From Raphanus sativus (taxonomy: Eukaryota; Streptophyta; Magnoliopsida; Brassicales; Brassicaceae), in the NCBI RefSeq assembly GCF_000801105.2, contig NC_079513.1, forward strand, positions 28,351,228 to 28,415,227: a stretch of 64,000 nt of DNA, read 5' to 3'. The notes below the pieces were generated by a model that had not been told where the DNA came from, searched no databases, and saw only the letters and a program-made list of their open reading frames with translations. Positions 1 through 13,402 of this stretch are shown piece by piece (the stretch's first letter is position 1; each line of letters begins with the position of its first letter). A program made the translations under genes and the position numbers.

Positions 1-2621
1 TCTTCAAGAACATTGGTGATAGTCAGAAAATTTCCTCTGCATATAACTGGGTAGCATGTCTCGTAGCATGCAAGTTTCCAGACGATCCATCTGTAGTGAT
101 TAATGACCCACCTAGTGCACACACATAGTGACAGATTAATAGGTGGCTAAATTATTGCTACTGTCTATCTAAAAAGGAGAATCACATGCGAGACACAGTA
201 GAACGTTGACATATCATCTCTGATATAATATAGAAATAAGATGGGCACTATAAACATTTCAAGGGACGAATAAATTACTTTCTAGATGCTTGTTGTAGGG
301 AAGCACCAGACTCAGCCAACATTTGGAAAAAAGTTTCAGCCCCAACCATATTTGAGGAAGACTTATCACAGAATACATATTTATCTGCATTACTTGATTT
401 GATTCTTCTGACATGGTCTGGCACATAGTTCATCTAAAACCAGCCCGCAAGTATAGTTTGAGTGAACGAAAAACAAAAAGGTATATAACTCAAGATAACG
501 TGAAAGGGATAAAAGATTTATACCTTAATTGTAACTGTTGGATGCATTCGAAAATAATCCTTGATATATACTCTTGGAGACCTGTCTGGATATCTTGTAG
601 AAAGCACCTTTTTGGAATTAAGTGTATCAGAAGATACGATAGACAAACCTGATCATAGACAAGAATCAACAAATCATAAGAACCAAGCAAATAAATTACA
701 CATAAAAAATTCGTCACAACAAAAGATGAAATGAAGGTTCCTGAATCTTTTACCACTTAAAGCATGCTGAGCATTTTTCTTTAAAGGAGTCTTAAAGGAG
801 GAATTCCTTGGCCTTTTAAAAGGAGAAACGAAGATTGTCTTTCCCAGTCTTTTCTTTTGGGTATTGTCTTGTTTATTGTTTGCATAAGCTGTATCGCAGC
901 GATTTGTTATATCAACAAGTGGCTGGCCAAATTGTTTAGCTATTGGAGTGAAACCGTTTGCCTTGGCATTATTCACTGCCATATTTGATGCTAAAGGCAT
1001 GTTATTTAATAGTCCATTTGTAGCAAGTTTAGTGATATTCAGAGCACAGTCTGTCTCATCAACAGCCGCATCGAATTTCTTGATCAAATAACCCCCTGAA
1101 GCTAGATCCTCCAGTTTGACTGATGTGAATTGCTTTGAAGATGACCGAAGAGGAGATACAAAACTAGTTGCCGAATGCTTGTTGCTTGTCTTTCCTTTAT
1201 AACCAGTGTTGGCGTTTCTACTGTTTATAGCATCCATATCATCTAACCTTTGAACTTTCTGTGGTGTAGCAAACTGATCACCTGCCGCTACATCATCAAA
1301 GAAAGTCCCTGAGTCAGGGTCTCCGAGAAGGTTTCTGGCACGTTTCAATGCCTGGGCTGACACTGACAACGTTTTCCCACCAGCAGTCTGAAAATTTGTT
1401 GGAGGCAGCATTGCAGGTGGATATAAATTTTGTGATATCTTCCGAGATACATGACCCTCGTATTGTCCTGGAGTTTCTGAATGATGGTGGAGCCCTCCTG
1501 TAGGATGAGTTTTAAACTCAGAGCACCCACGTTTCTGGTGGGAAGAATTGGACGGCTTCAAGTGGTTAAATCCATCAAAAGCATCATCTTCTAGCCCTAA
1601 CAATGCGTTGGCTCTTGACAGAGCGGCAGAAGATACAATAACCTTCTTGTTAGAAGCAGTCTGGAAAAAAGAGTTGGGATCACCAACCCCACTCTCCCTG
1701 AGAGGAACGTTGTCTACACAAAGAAATAGAAGCTTAGTAACATATCAACTGGTAAAAAACAGTAATTTGTAACAGTAATCCCTAGAAGAGCACAAGGGAG
1801 AAATAGATATATAAGCATAGTGCAAAGAAAGGAGTAGAGAGATAATAAGAAACCTGAGCTAGCCCCAAGAATAGAAAGAGCTTTGGCAATGGAAGAGTCT
1901 TTGAATGGGACAGAATGCCCTGAGGCGGTCCTGAACATAGGGAAAGTTGAAGCTGAATCCACTTGGAGATTGGAGCATCCTGTGTTGTACAGATCTAACG
2001 TGTAGCAAGGAATTCAAAAGATTATTCAAAACCCATGTCAGTAACATTCTCGGTGGGTGGTAACTTATATGGAAAAAAAGCATATAATATGTACTCCTAT
2101 TAAATATCTGTTAACAAATCTTAAATCGAAATTCCAGAAGAAGAAGAAAAAAAAGGAAAATAAAGAGATCTCAGAAGCAGATAACACCAAATGAATGAAA
2201 TGAACAAGAGATGCAGAAAAATAAAGAGAAGATGATCTTCAGGGTTGCCTAGCCTAGCGAATCAAAGTTGTCTAAGAATATGCTTGCTGGGGGTACCTGG
2301 TTGATGATGATGTTCATCTGCTAAAACAGATTTGGCAGAATTCCCCAGCCCAGTCCTGAACATCGCTTCATCCCCCTGCGTAAGCTTCGACCATCCTTCA
2401 TCATCATAACAATTCATCTCAGCGCGCCGTCACACATGACTAAAACAAATTCACAACCAAAAAAAGAACAATTAACCTTGGAGCAAGAGATCGTTCATAG
2501 ATGGTAGAGGAGCTGTGGTTTCAAGAGCAGAATCTTCTGAGTCGGATTGGAGAATCCGGCCTGCGACTTCCCATCGGAAACAATCGCCGCTTGAATCGCG
2601 AAATAACCTCCACGTCGACAT
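1..2621 (-). CDS. BRCA2: BRCA2 homologue, N-terminal part (runs off left edge)
   Basis: Homologous-recombination mediator that loads RAD51 on single-stranded DNA in the nucleus. Exons read on the minus strand: 2477-2621, 2297-2395, 1854-1994, 754-1713, 524-648, 279-433 and 1-111, all with GT-AG borders and one continuous frame. The protein starts MSTWRLFRDSSGDCFRWEV. It carries BRC-type RAD51-binding units: a shortened one (MFRTGLGNSAKSVLADE, exon 2), then MFRTASGHSVPFKDSSIAK, then FFQTASNKKVIVSSAALSR and KFQTAGGK-like FQTAGGKTLSVSAQALKRA. The last exons (VPDHVRRIKSS, WVINHYRWIVWKLACYE) enter the helical/OB DNA-binding region, so the C-terminal half lies outside the window. The gene resembles Arabidopsis At5g01630 (BRCA2B), recalled from memory. 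A consensus E2F site lies about 150 bp upstream. Confidence 0.95.
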
Positions 2622-3118
2622 TTCTTCAGCCGATGAACTAATTAATCGGATGGGCGCTTGCTTAAGTGTTATCCTCTCTGTATCATTCTGATTTAGCCCA
2701 ACGACTGAGGATTTTCTTTTTCTTCTTTTTTATGTTTCCCAAAGTCGATCAAAAATCAAAAGATTTTGGAACGGCGCGAAAGTGAAAAAGCTTATGGGCC
2801 GAGAATATGAAACGCGTAGTCTTAATTTTGGGCTTTATTCTACTGAGACAGGTTTATCAGAGATTGTCGTACTAGGACAATTATGTCAAGTGTTTGGCCC
2901 AATATTACTACGCAGCGCTTTGGAAAAGAGACGACGTAGCGTTCCAAGTTTGGACAAGTGAGATGCACGGCGTTTTAAGTAGATCAAAAAAAAAAAAAAA
3001 CAATCTGCTGAATGAAGAAATTACATTGCAACAGTAAAGGTTCACAGAGAAATGATACTAACAACAAACAATCTTCACGAAGAAGAAGAAGAATACTAAT
3101 AGATTCTGAGACGGATCG
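2622..3118. other. Intergenic: BRCA2 promoter and PRA1 3' flank
   Basis: 497 bp between the BRCA2 start and the PRA1 stop, both on the minus strand. It must hold the BRCA2 5' UTR and promoter as well as the end of PRA1 transcription. Apart from the E2F site, a GGCCCA word near 2893 and a 14-base A-run near 2987, nothing else is recognisable. Confidence 0.6.
2773..2781. promoter_or_regulatory. E2F-type site upstream of BRCA2
   Basis: GGCGCGAAA (reverse TTTCGCGCC) matches the plant E2F consensus TTTSSCGS. It lies 152 bp upstream of the BRCA2 start codon. BRCA2 is an S-phase/DNA repair gene, so E2F control would fit; this is inferred from the motif alone. Confidence 0.55.
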
Positions 3119-3760
3119 CTATACGGCGGAAGGCCCTGAGGAGGCAGAGGAAGACGTAGGAACACCGATGAATGTTGAGAGGAAGCCGGCGGCGGCAGGA
3201 TCATGTTCGTCAAGGAAGAGATCATCGGGAGCTCTGAAGGCACCATGGACGCAGACCGTGGCTACGCCGACCATGAGGGCGGATATGAGTACAGATCCGA
3301 CGCTGGTGAAGAAGATGACGACGATTGTGGAGAGGATTAAGGCAGCGAGAGTTTCGAGGTCGGAGAAAGATCGGCCCAAGAGGATGAGAGGTCGATCGGC
3401 TGGACGGAAGAGGTAGAGGAAGAGCCAAGAAGCGGCGAGGCACGCGAGGAGCACGAGAGAGAAGGGATGGGCGAGAAGAGAGAAAGCGATGATGAGAGAG
3501 ACGATGCAAAGGTAATTCACTCTGAAATATGAGGAATTCTTCCGGAGTCGCAACGCCGCGTGGGAAAGAGAGTCTGGTTTGGTGAAGGCGGATCGATTGA
3601 GGAGCTCTGACCATGGTCGGCTACGGGACACACCATCACGGACCGTTTCGGTGACGCGGTTCACAAATGCACGAACGGCTGGAGGAGGTTGCGATTCGGT
3701 TAAGGTTGGGGGCTGAGTGGTGGTGGAAACCGGAAGCACTTGAGAATCTGACGACACCAT
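3119..3760 (-). CDS. PRA1.B5: PRA1 family protein (PRA1.B type)
   Basis: Intronless 213-residue prenylated Rab acceptor protein, a small membrane protein of ER/Golgi/endosomal vesicles that acts with Rab GTPases. A Pro/Thr/Ser-rich N-terminus is followed by the family core RPWSELLNRSAFTKPDSLS and RLRKNSSYFRVNYL. Two paired hydrophobic regions follow (about residues 80-120 and 135-175), split by FRPADRPLILLGRSFSD. The conserved tail is HGAFRAPDDLFLDEHDPAA. The length is normal for plant PRA1.B proteins. Its place next to BRCA2 matches the Arabidopsis neighbour At5g01640, so the symbol rests on synteny plus similarity recalled from memory. Start at the only upstream in-frame ATG (3758-3760). 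Confidence 0.92.
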   Translation of the reverse strand: MVSSDSQVLPVSTTTQPPTLTESQPPPAVRAFVNRVTETVRDGVSRSRPWSELLNRSAFTKPDSLSHAALRLRKNSSYFRVNYLCIVSLIIAFSLLAHPFSLVLLACLAASWLFLYLFRPADRPLILLGRSFSDLETLAALILSTIVVIFFTSVGSVLISALMVGVATVCVHGAFRAPDDLFLDEHDPAAAGFLSTFIGVPTSSSASSGPSAV

Positions 3761-4426
3761 TCCAGATTTCTTCTCTTTTTCTTTTTCAGAGAATTAAAGA
3801 TCGGAATCGGGTATGTAATAAAATATATATCTGAAAGTTGGATGAAGAATAAGTTACAGATCCAGACTGTTTCTTTACCCACACGCGTTGTGTTACGCAT
3901 TTATAGACAATTTCTTACGCGTTTTTCAACTTTGCTTCATTTCATGACGATATCTTTTTAGTAATATTTCATGCCATCTTGATTACTTAGCCATGAGAGT
4001 ATTTTGAAGTCTTTACCAAAAATAAATAAAATAAAACTCTATTATCAACCAATGCCCTAGGAAAATTTACTCAGTCAATCTTCTTCTATCCCACATTTTT
4101 CTATGACAATGACATCACACTAATAATCTCCTTCAAAAACATTTAATCAGAATCCTGAAATCCAATTTTACTCTTAACCCAAATTAATATATGATCAGAT
4201 CTCATCTCATTTATCTTTGAAGTTGAGCTGTAGCAGCATCATAAAACATTAAAAAGTTCTTCTCTCTTAATGCAAACTCCGACAGACAAACGTTAAGAGA
4301 TAAGGAGTGTTTACAACTGGAAATAGTTCAAAGTTGGTTGACAATGAGGGAAGCTTAAATAAATACTAATACCACACACGTTCATAGATTGCCAAATCAC
4401 ATTAACCTCTTTACTTGCCACGGAAT
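3761..4426. other. Intergenic: PRA1 promoter and MDL1 3' flank
   Basis: AT-rich 666 bp between two minus-strand genes. It should hold the PRA1 promoter/5' UTR (near 3761-4000) and the MDL1 3' UTR (just below 4427). No ORF, repeat or transposon end was recognised. Confidence 0.5.
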
Positions 4427-5628
4427 CTAGAAAGTCGATCCATTCCAACCAAAGAAGGATCCCTGCACAAAGTAACCAAACGAGAAAAAGGAAGTGACAT
4501 CTCTGGATGGCCTATGGGCATATAAACAAGCAATCAACATGATGAATGCTCGGTCGGGGGTCACTAATGTGGAGATTCTATGTATAACTCAAAACAAACA
4601 AAAAGGTGAGGATGTAGACTTCTGGAAATGGTTGCAACGATTGATATATGGCTATTTAATTTTTTAATTTTTTTTTTAGAAAGAGTAAAAGAAAGTTAGA
4701 GGTCTGTCTTATGATGAACTTACACAAGAAGATGTATTTGTTCTCTATTCAATCATGACCTAGTAGTAGTGCTGGTGTAAAGCATGTAAACACTGTGCAT
4801 ATTCTTGACTTTGATGGGCCTAGAGATAAAGATGGACGGATGAAAATGAGAACTATGGATGCGTGAAAAACGAAAGACATGTTATTTATGTTTAAGTGCA
4901 TCAGAGAGAGAGGGAAAAATGGTTGGTTGCTTGCCTTGGTGTCGTAAAACTTGAGGAAGAAGCGAGACTTGGGAACAGAGAGCTTAGTCTCAAGGATGGC
5001 GGAGACAGCAGCGCTGAGCTTCTTGTTGACATCGGGATTAAGGCCACCGATGGAGACAAGTTCACCATAAGCGGCAGGGTCCTCGGTGCCACCAAATGCC
5101 ATAGGCACTGATCCTTTCAACACAATCATCACATACTGCGCAAACATTAACATGAAAAAAAATTGCAATTAAAATTCAACAACAATTTAAGCAAAAGAGA
5201 AAGCAACTTAGTTCGAAAACAAAAATGATCAGCGAGAAATATATATATGTATTTTTTTAAAAAAGTGAGGAATGGCCAATCCAAAGACGAAGCCTAAATC
5301 CAATTAGTATAGACAAATGAACACTAGGAACAAACAGTCATTAGCCTCGCCTCAGCTCAGCTCATATGTTCAATAATAAGATAGGATAGACAGATCAAGG
5401 GGAAAATATCACTGGCTAAAATTATTACTCAATCTTCTAATGATAATAATCCTAGATCCCTAAACGAGGATGGAACAGAAAAAAAAAACAAGGTGAAATC
5501 GAGCGGGGAAAGAATACGTTCTCAGGCTTGCCGATGATTTTGGCGACGGAGGAGGTAGCTTCGGAGAGAATGGAAGAGGTATCGACGCCGTCGAGGCTAA
5601 CGTTGGTGGAGATGTTAAGGCACGGCAT
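4427..5628 (-). CDS. MDL1: MIF/D-dopachrome tautomerase-like protein
   Basis: Plant macrophage-migration-inhibitory-factor-like protein of the tautomerase superfamily, about 115 residues. Exons 5518-5628, 4935-5135 and 4427-4462. The protein starts MPCLNISTNVSLDG, so the catalytic N-terminal proline (Pro2) of the family is present. It continues YVMIVLKGSVPMAFGGTEDP and SVPKSRFFLKFYDTK and ends GSFFGWNGSTF. The second intron begins with GC instead of GT (AAG|GCAAGC) and ends with CAG, a GC-AG intron. Reading through it gives a longer alternative C-terminus starting ASNQPFFPLS. It matches At5g01650 (MDL1) by memory and by position. A TGGGCC-rich intergenic space separates it from the divergent reductase gene. 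Confidence 0.93.
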
Positions 5629-8697
<3,069 letters not shown>

Positions 8698-9234
8698 TCC
8701 AACCCAAGAAAGTCAAATAAGGTGTCTGTCTGTCTGTGGTTAAAGATCAATCGATGTATATGTTTCTATAATAATAAAGTAAAACAAAGGGTGAATTTGC
8801 GAGATAGCTAAGTTTGTGTAGATAATTAAGTGTATGTCATTGATGTTGACATTATTAAGAAAGTAACAAATGTGCCTCTTTTTATCCGGTTATAACCCTG
8901 TCTCCAACAGGTAGCAAGTGAGTCGACGTTGTTTTAATTAAGAAAAAGATTAGTCCACTTATCTAGAAGAAGGTAAGTCCACGTATCTTTAGATAAATAT
9001 GAAGATAACCTCTTTTTTTTTTCTTTTTTTAACACCATTTTGTGTTGTTAGAGATGATGTAGAAAATCAATATATGGTAAATTAATTACATACATATGAT
9101 GTCAACAAAATGAAATGTGACCAACATTTATTGTATACTATTCATATTTTACACAGTTAAACCAGAGTATTCTATTCCATATAAAAAAATAGTACAGGAG
9201 ATCAATTCTATGCCAACCCCAAAATAATAAACCT

Positions 9235-9790
9235 TATCCAACCATTCCATCCCAAGCCCTTAAATACCAAACCATAAACATCGAACCCTAAATTTCAAAT
9301 ATAAACCCTAAACCTAAATAAAGAAGGTATTTCATATCATCGAAATAGTATAGAGCTATAACCCAACACACATCACCTAAATACTAAACCCAGACCCAAC
9401 TTTTGAATACTAAACCCTAAACAGCTATCACTAAACCCAAACCCCAATCCCCTCCTTCCAAATATTAAACCTTAAATCTAAGTATAGATTATAAACCCAA
9501 ATAGAATTGAACAAAATACATAGTATAGTACGTATTGGTAAACAAAATATAACAGTCTTTATTAATCGTCAAATGAAATGATAATACATGATAGGGTCAC
9601 TAAAACCAAACCTCAACCCACACCTTTCAAATACTAAACCCTATATCCTAATCACTAAACCTTAAACCCAAATATAGATCCTAAACCCAAATAGAATGGA
9701 ACAAAATACATAATATAGTACATATTGGTGACCAAAATAACACTCTTTATTAACACTAAACCCTAACTTGGAAATGCCAACCCACATACG
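9235..9790 (+). repeat. Degenerate telomere-word (CCCTAAA) repeat region
   Basis: Many variants of AAACCCTAAACC and ACTAAACCC occur here. Two diverged copies of a longer unit begin near 9440 and 9605, sharing AAACCCAAATAGAATTGAACAA-like sequence and a TATAGTACRTATTGGT block. It is not a perfect telomere array. A further diverged pair, starting CAACCCACAT.CRAGATATAA, occurs near 9778 and 10093. It is probably an old repeat family, origin unknown. Confidence 0.65.
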
Positions 9791-10839
9791 AGATATAAAC
9801 AATTTTCCCTGTTTTTAAATAATGACATTCACCGGGTTCCTAATACTATACTACATGGTAGATATAATAATAGTATTTTTTATAGTGTACGAGGAACTAA
9901 ACTTTAGTTCTCCTTAATAATTCAGAGGACTTTAGTAGCAAGGTTATATAGATGTATTAATATTTATTGAATAGAATAGATTGACATTACGACATAGATG
10001 GGGTCGTAAAACTAATACAAGTAACATAGTAACGAGGATGAGTTAGGGAAACTTAACTCAGATGATAAAACTATACACTAACCCGGAAATGTCAACCCAC
10101 ATCCAAGATATAAACAATTTCCCCGGTTTTCAAATATTGACAGTCATCAGATTGTTACATTCTTAAGAAATAGTATAGAAATATGTCCCAAATAGTATGG
10201 TAACCTTACATAAAAAATTACATTAAAGAATATATATAGTATACTATTTCGTTCACTGAATATAGTATAGACATCGAGTTCATCTTCTTCAATTCTTCTT
10301 TTTCTAAACATGCTGATACACCTTCACTTCATTCACCGTCGTTATTCTTCACCACCATATAAAGATCATATTTATCTTTTCTTCTTTTTCCCGACACAGC
10401 GACGATTTTTTTACCCTCGGCGCCATCTTCTACGGTGCCATCTTCTCTTCTAAACTCAATTTTGTAAGCTTATAATCTTTGTTTCTTCCTTGATTTGAGA
10501 TGTTGTAGTGTGCGTTTAAATGTATGAAGAAGAAACATAAATTTGGTAGAAAGAGGAAGAAAAGGAGGAAAGATGTGCAGCAATTGTAACCACAAATTAC
10601 TTTTCAGATTTATTATTATTATTAGTCTATTTTTTTTGTTCTGACAGGTTTCACAGGTTGCAACTAGGGGCAATATGGCAATATTATGTAAAAGAGGCAA
10701 GTTGTATAGGTGAAATTTTTTTTTAGATAGTGAGTGAATTATCTTTTGTTTGATGGTTGTTGAGTGCAATTTCCCTAAAACAAAACAAAGGATCTTCCTA
10801 AAGAAAACATTATTATGCCATTAATCCTAAAAATAAAAA

Positions 10840-11600
10840 CTTAAAATTACTGTAAATATAAACTTCAATATATAGAAAAATTAACGAAAATTTTATATTT
10901 TCGTAGAGGTTAATCTATAAACTTCTTAAAAAATCAATGAATATGCAAATTTTGTTTAAATGCGTATTTGTATCCTGCATTTGACATAAGATATGGTCGT
11001 AGAGGTTTAGGATTTTTGTTGTTTCTGTTATTGTTTATTTCGAGAATAAAGATTTTATAGTAAGTCTAATGATTTAAACAACATATGAAATTTTGTTAAT
11101 TTAACTATTAAAAAATTAGAACGATGTTCATGTATTATAAAAGAGAGCTTTCATACATTAACAAAAATGTATAAAATGATTAGAAATTTTAAACAACATT
11201 AATGAGTACAAACTTTAAAATATAGAGCATTTAACCTAAATTCAATATTTTCGTAAAGGTTAATCCATTTATTTTGAAAAAAAATAAAAAAAAAAAGTGA
11301 TTATACTGTTTTAATGTATATTTGCATTATAAATTAGTATAGGATAATGATCAAGGAGATTTGGAAACTTTGTTGTTTCTAAAGAATAGAGATTTTATAG
11401 TGGTTAATCCACTAATTTAAGCAGTATATTAAATTTATTAAACAAATTATTAAGAAATTTAAACAATGATCATGTATCATGAAAGATAGTTTATGATACA
11501 ATAATAAAATTTAGAATGTAGTTAGAATTTTTTTTTTAAATTAAAGAATACTAATTCAGTATATAAAGAATTTACCTAAAAGCTCAATATTTTAAATTTT
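10840..11600 (+). repeat. Diverged tandem repeat, about 350 bp period
   Basis: The motif TTTTCGTAGAGGTTAATC at about 10899 recurs as TTTTCGTAAAGGTTAATC about 350 bp later. Neighbouring blocks also recur in order, including ATAGAGATTTTATAGTGGTTAATC-type and TGTTCATGTATTATAAAAGA-type sequences. A third partial copy begins near 11560. The family is AT-rich and satellite-like, with no coding sequence seen. Confidence 0.7.
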
Positions 11601-12309
11601 ACTCTCCTTTTGTTCCCTTCTTCTCTGTTTCACTGATTACCAGAAAGAATTAAAAGTTAAAGTTTGGTGGATCCAATGCTTAGATTAGACGTGATAGTAA
11701 ATGTTACGACTATTAGTGAACTCACTAGTTTTGTTTTTTCTACCCAGATCATTTAGTCTATCAATGGTTTGCATAAGTGAGACACTGCAGCTGTATTTTA
11801 ATATCAGTAATGACTTTGATTAAAGATGGATGGTTGATTGCAATGGGGTTCACTCAAATATCATCGGTGAAAGAAACACATGTACCAGTATTATTATGAG
11901 AAAATTCGTTTTAAATCATAGTTTAATGGAGAAGAAGTGACATACTAGTATGCTTTTAATAAAGTAAGCAAAACTTTAGGCGGTTCCGTAATCAATGAGG
12001 CCTAATTAAGAATTGAAGAAAAAAGAAGCAGGTGATTATGGGTGTGTAATCATCTGGGTTGTCTTTCTTTTATGATTGATTGATCAAATAACATTAAGAT
12101 TTGATGGCATCATTTGGCGGTGATACTTTTCTGGACTGAAACGTAAGTGACATGTGTTTGTTTAGGTAGTGGCGATATTCATTGCAAGTTATCAAAACGC
12201 ATGAGAATTTGTCAACCTGGATGTTGGTATATATGAGCTGGGAGAAAAACAAAAAGACGGGTTGTATTTGTATATTTGTCCAAATTTTAAATTATGAAGA
12301 TGTAGAAAG

Positions 12310-12786
12310 AATGAAAGAAAAAGTGGTAGGAGCACTGGAACAAACAAGAACAGATCCATGGGAGCGGCTTGGGTTGTGAGAAACAAAAGAGAAGTGGTCC
12401 TCTACCATAGTAGAAGAGCCTTTGCAGAGATTAAGTCTAAGGATGAGGCAAATCTGGTAGCCTTCTTGTGGGCTGCGGAGAGCATGACGAGTCTAAAACT
12501 AGAGAAGCTCATTATGGCAAGTGAAATGGAGGAACTGTTTGGAGCGGTACTTAGGCCCCATCAATGGCCATCGTTTAGCTTCCAGAGACCAGAAGTATTG
12601 GCTAGTATGGTGGGCATTAAAGATTTGGAAGGTTCTTGTGGTGAAAAAGGAAGCTAATAGAGGAGCAGGTTTCATCGCAGAAAGTGTAAACAATTTCAAC
12701 TTAACTTAGTCGTACGTGGCGGACCGCGACGGGTCAATCCGGAGTAGTTGTTTGAATTCTTCGTGAATGAAAGTCGGTTCCTCTAA
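12310..12786 (+). pseudogene. Broken RNase H-like domain fragment
   Basis: In three frames this stretch encodes pieces of the plant RNase H-like domain found in non-LTR retroelement-derived proteins. The pieces are KNRSMGAAWVVRNKREVVLY with HSRRAFAEIKSKDEANL, then ANRGAGFIAESV, then FEFFVNESRFL before a stop at 12784-12786. Frameshifts near 12620-12650 and 12700-12740 and an in-frame stop separate the pieces, so it cannot make one protein. The family assignment rests on the HSRRAF/ANRGA/FFVNESR motif order recalled from similar crucifer sequences. No start or retroelement ends were found. Confidence 0.7.
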
Positions 12787-13402
12787 GTAGTTCACCTGGG
12801 TGCGTAGATGAGAAGGGAGTTTGATTGCTTGGATTTTCACAGGGATCTGTCCTGTTTTGTGTTCGTTTGAGAAGTGCCTTTGTTTGAGTTGTAGGCCTTG
12901 AACCTTTGTTTGATCACGTATTTTATATATAAGCTTTGAAGGAAAAAAAAAGTGGTAGGCGCACCGAACGGCGCAGTAGCCGTTATTGCCATGAGAGAGG
13001 GAGGTGAGGTGGTTGTTGATGACACCGAGTCGTCGACTCGCATTTTCTTTTTTGGGTGCATGTGGTGAGAGGCTGGAGTGGACCATTACTGCGACCATTA
13101 AAATGGCGGGCCCTACTGCAGAGCCAAGTTGATAGACACCATCCAGAAAAGAAAAAGTCAAAAAAGAAAAGGAACAAAGGCATCTCTTGTGACGTCCGTT
13201 AACTTCGGCATAAGAAAAAAAAAAAGAGAAAAGAATTGAAATTACAGAAAGGGTACATACTACCAACCACCATGTTACAAGGATATACATTTTTTTTGGT
13301 TAAAACGTAAGGATATACATTTCCGACATACATGTATGTCTGGTGGCTCCGTTTCTTTCCATTTGAGAATGTTTCTTCACAACATTTGTTTTTTTTTTCT
13401 TT
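12787..13402. other. Intergenic: RAE1 3' flank
   Basis: About 600 bp between the RNase H fragment and the RAE1 stop. A 194-codon minus-strand ORF spans 12706-13290, but it overlaps the RNase H fragment antisense and has no recognised domain. Apart from the tail-insertion structure at 13279-13322, nothing is recognised. Confidence 0.5.
13279..13322 (+). repeat. Tail-only insertion: 14 bp direct repeat around T-run
   Basis: AAGGATATACATTT at 13279-13292 is repeated perfectly at 13309-13322. The 16 bp between reads TTTTTGGTTAAAACGT. The reverse strand would be an insert ending ...AACCAAAAA, as expected of a retroposon cut down to its last bases. Confidence 0.7.

Larger units (their letters stand above)
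8698..12309. other. Long repeat-rich intergenic space
   Basis: About 3.6 kb after the reductase stop, AT-rich and without a recognisable gene. It contains the telomere-word repeats and the 350 bp tandem family listed separately. The reductase 3' UTR and poly(A) signals (AATAATAAAGTAAAAC near 8770) lie at its start. Confidence 0.6.

Noticed and set aside
3012..3416. 134-codon plus-strand ORF
   Set aside because: It is antisense to the conserved C-terminal half of the PRA1 gene, which fully explains the open frame.
9235..9790. Interstitial telomere
   Set aside because: The CCCTAAA words are scattered and degenerate, with no tandem run of three or more perfect units.
12706..13290. 194-codon minus-strand ORF
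   Set aside because: It overlaps the RNase H-like fragment antisense, has no recognised domain, and includes low-complexity stretches.
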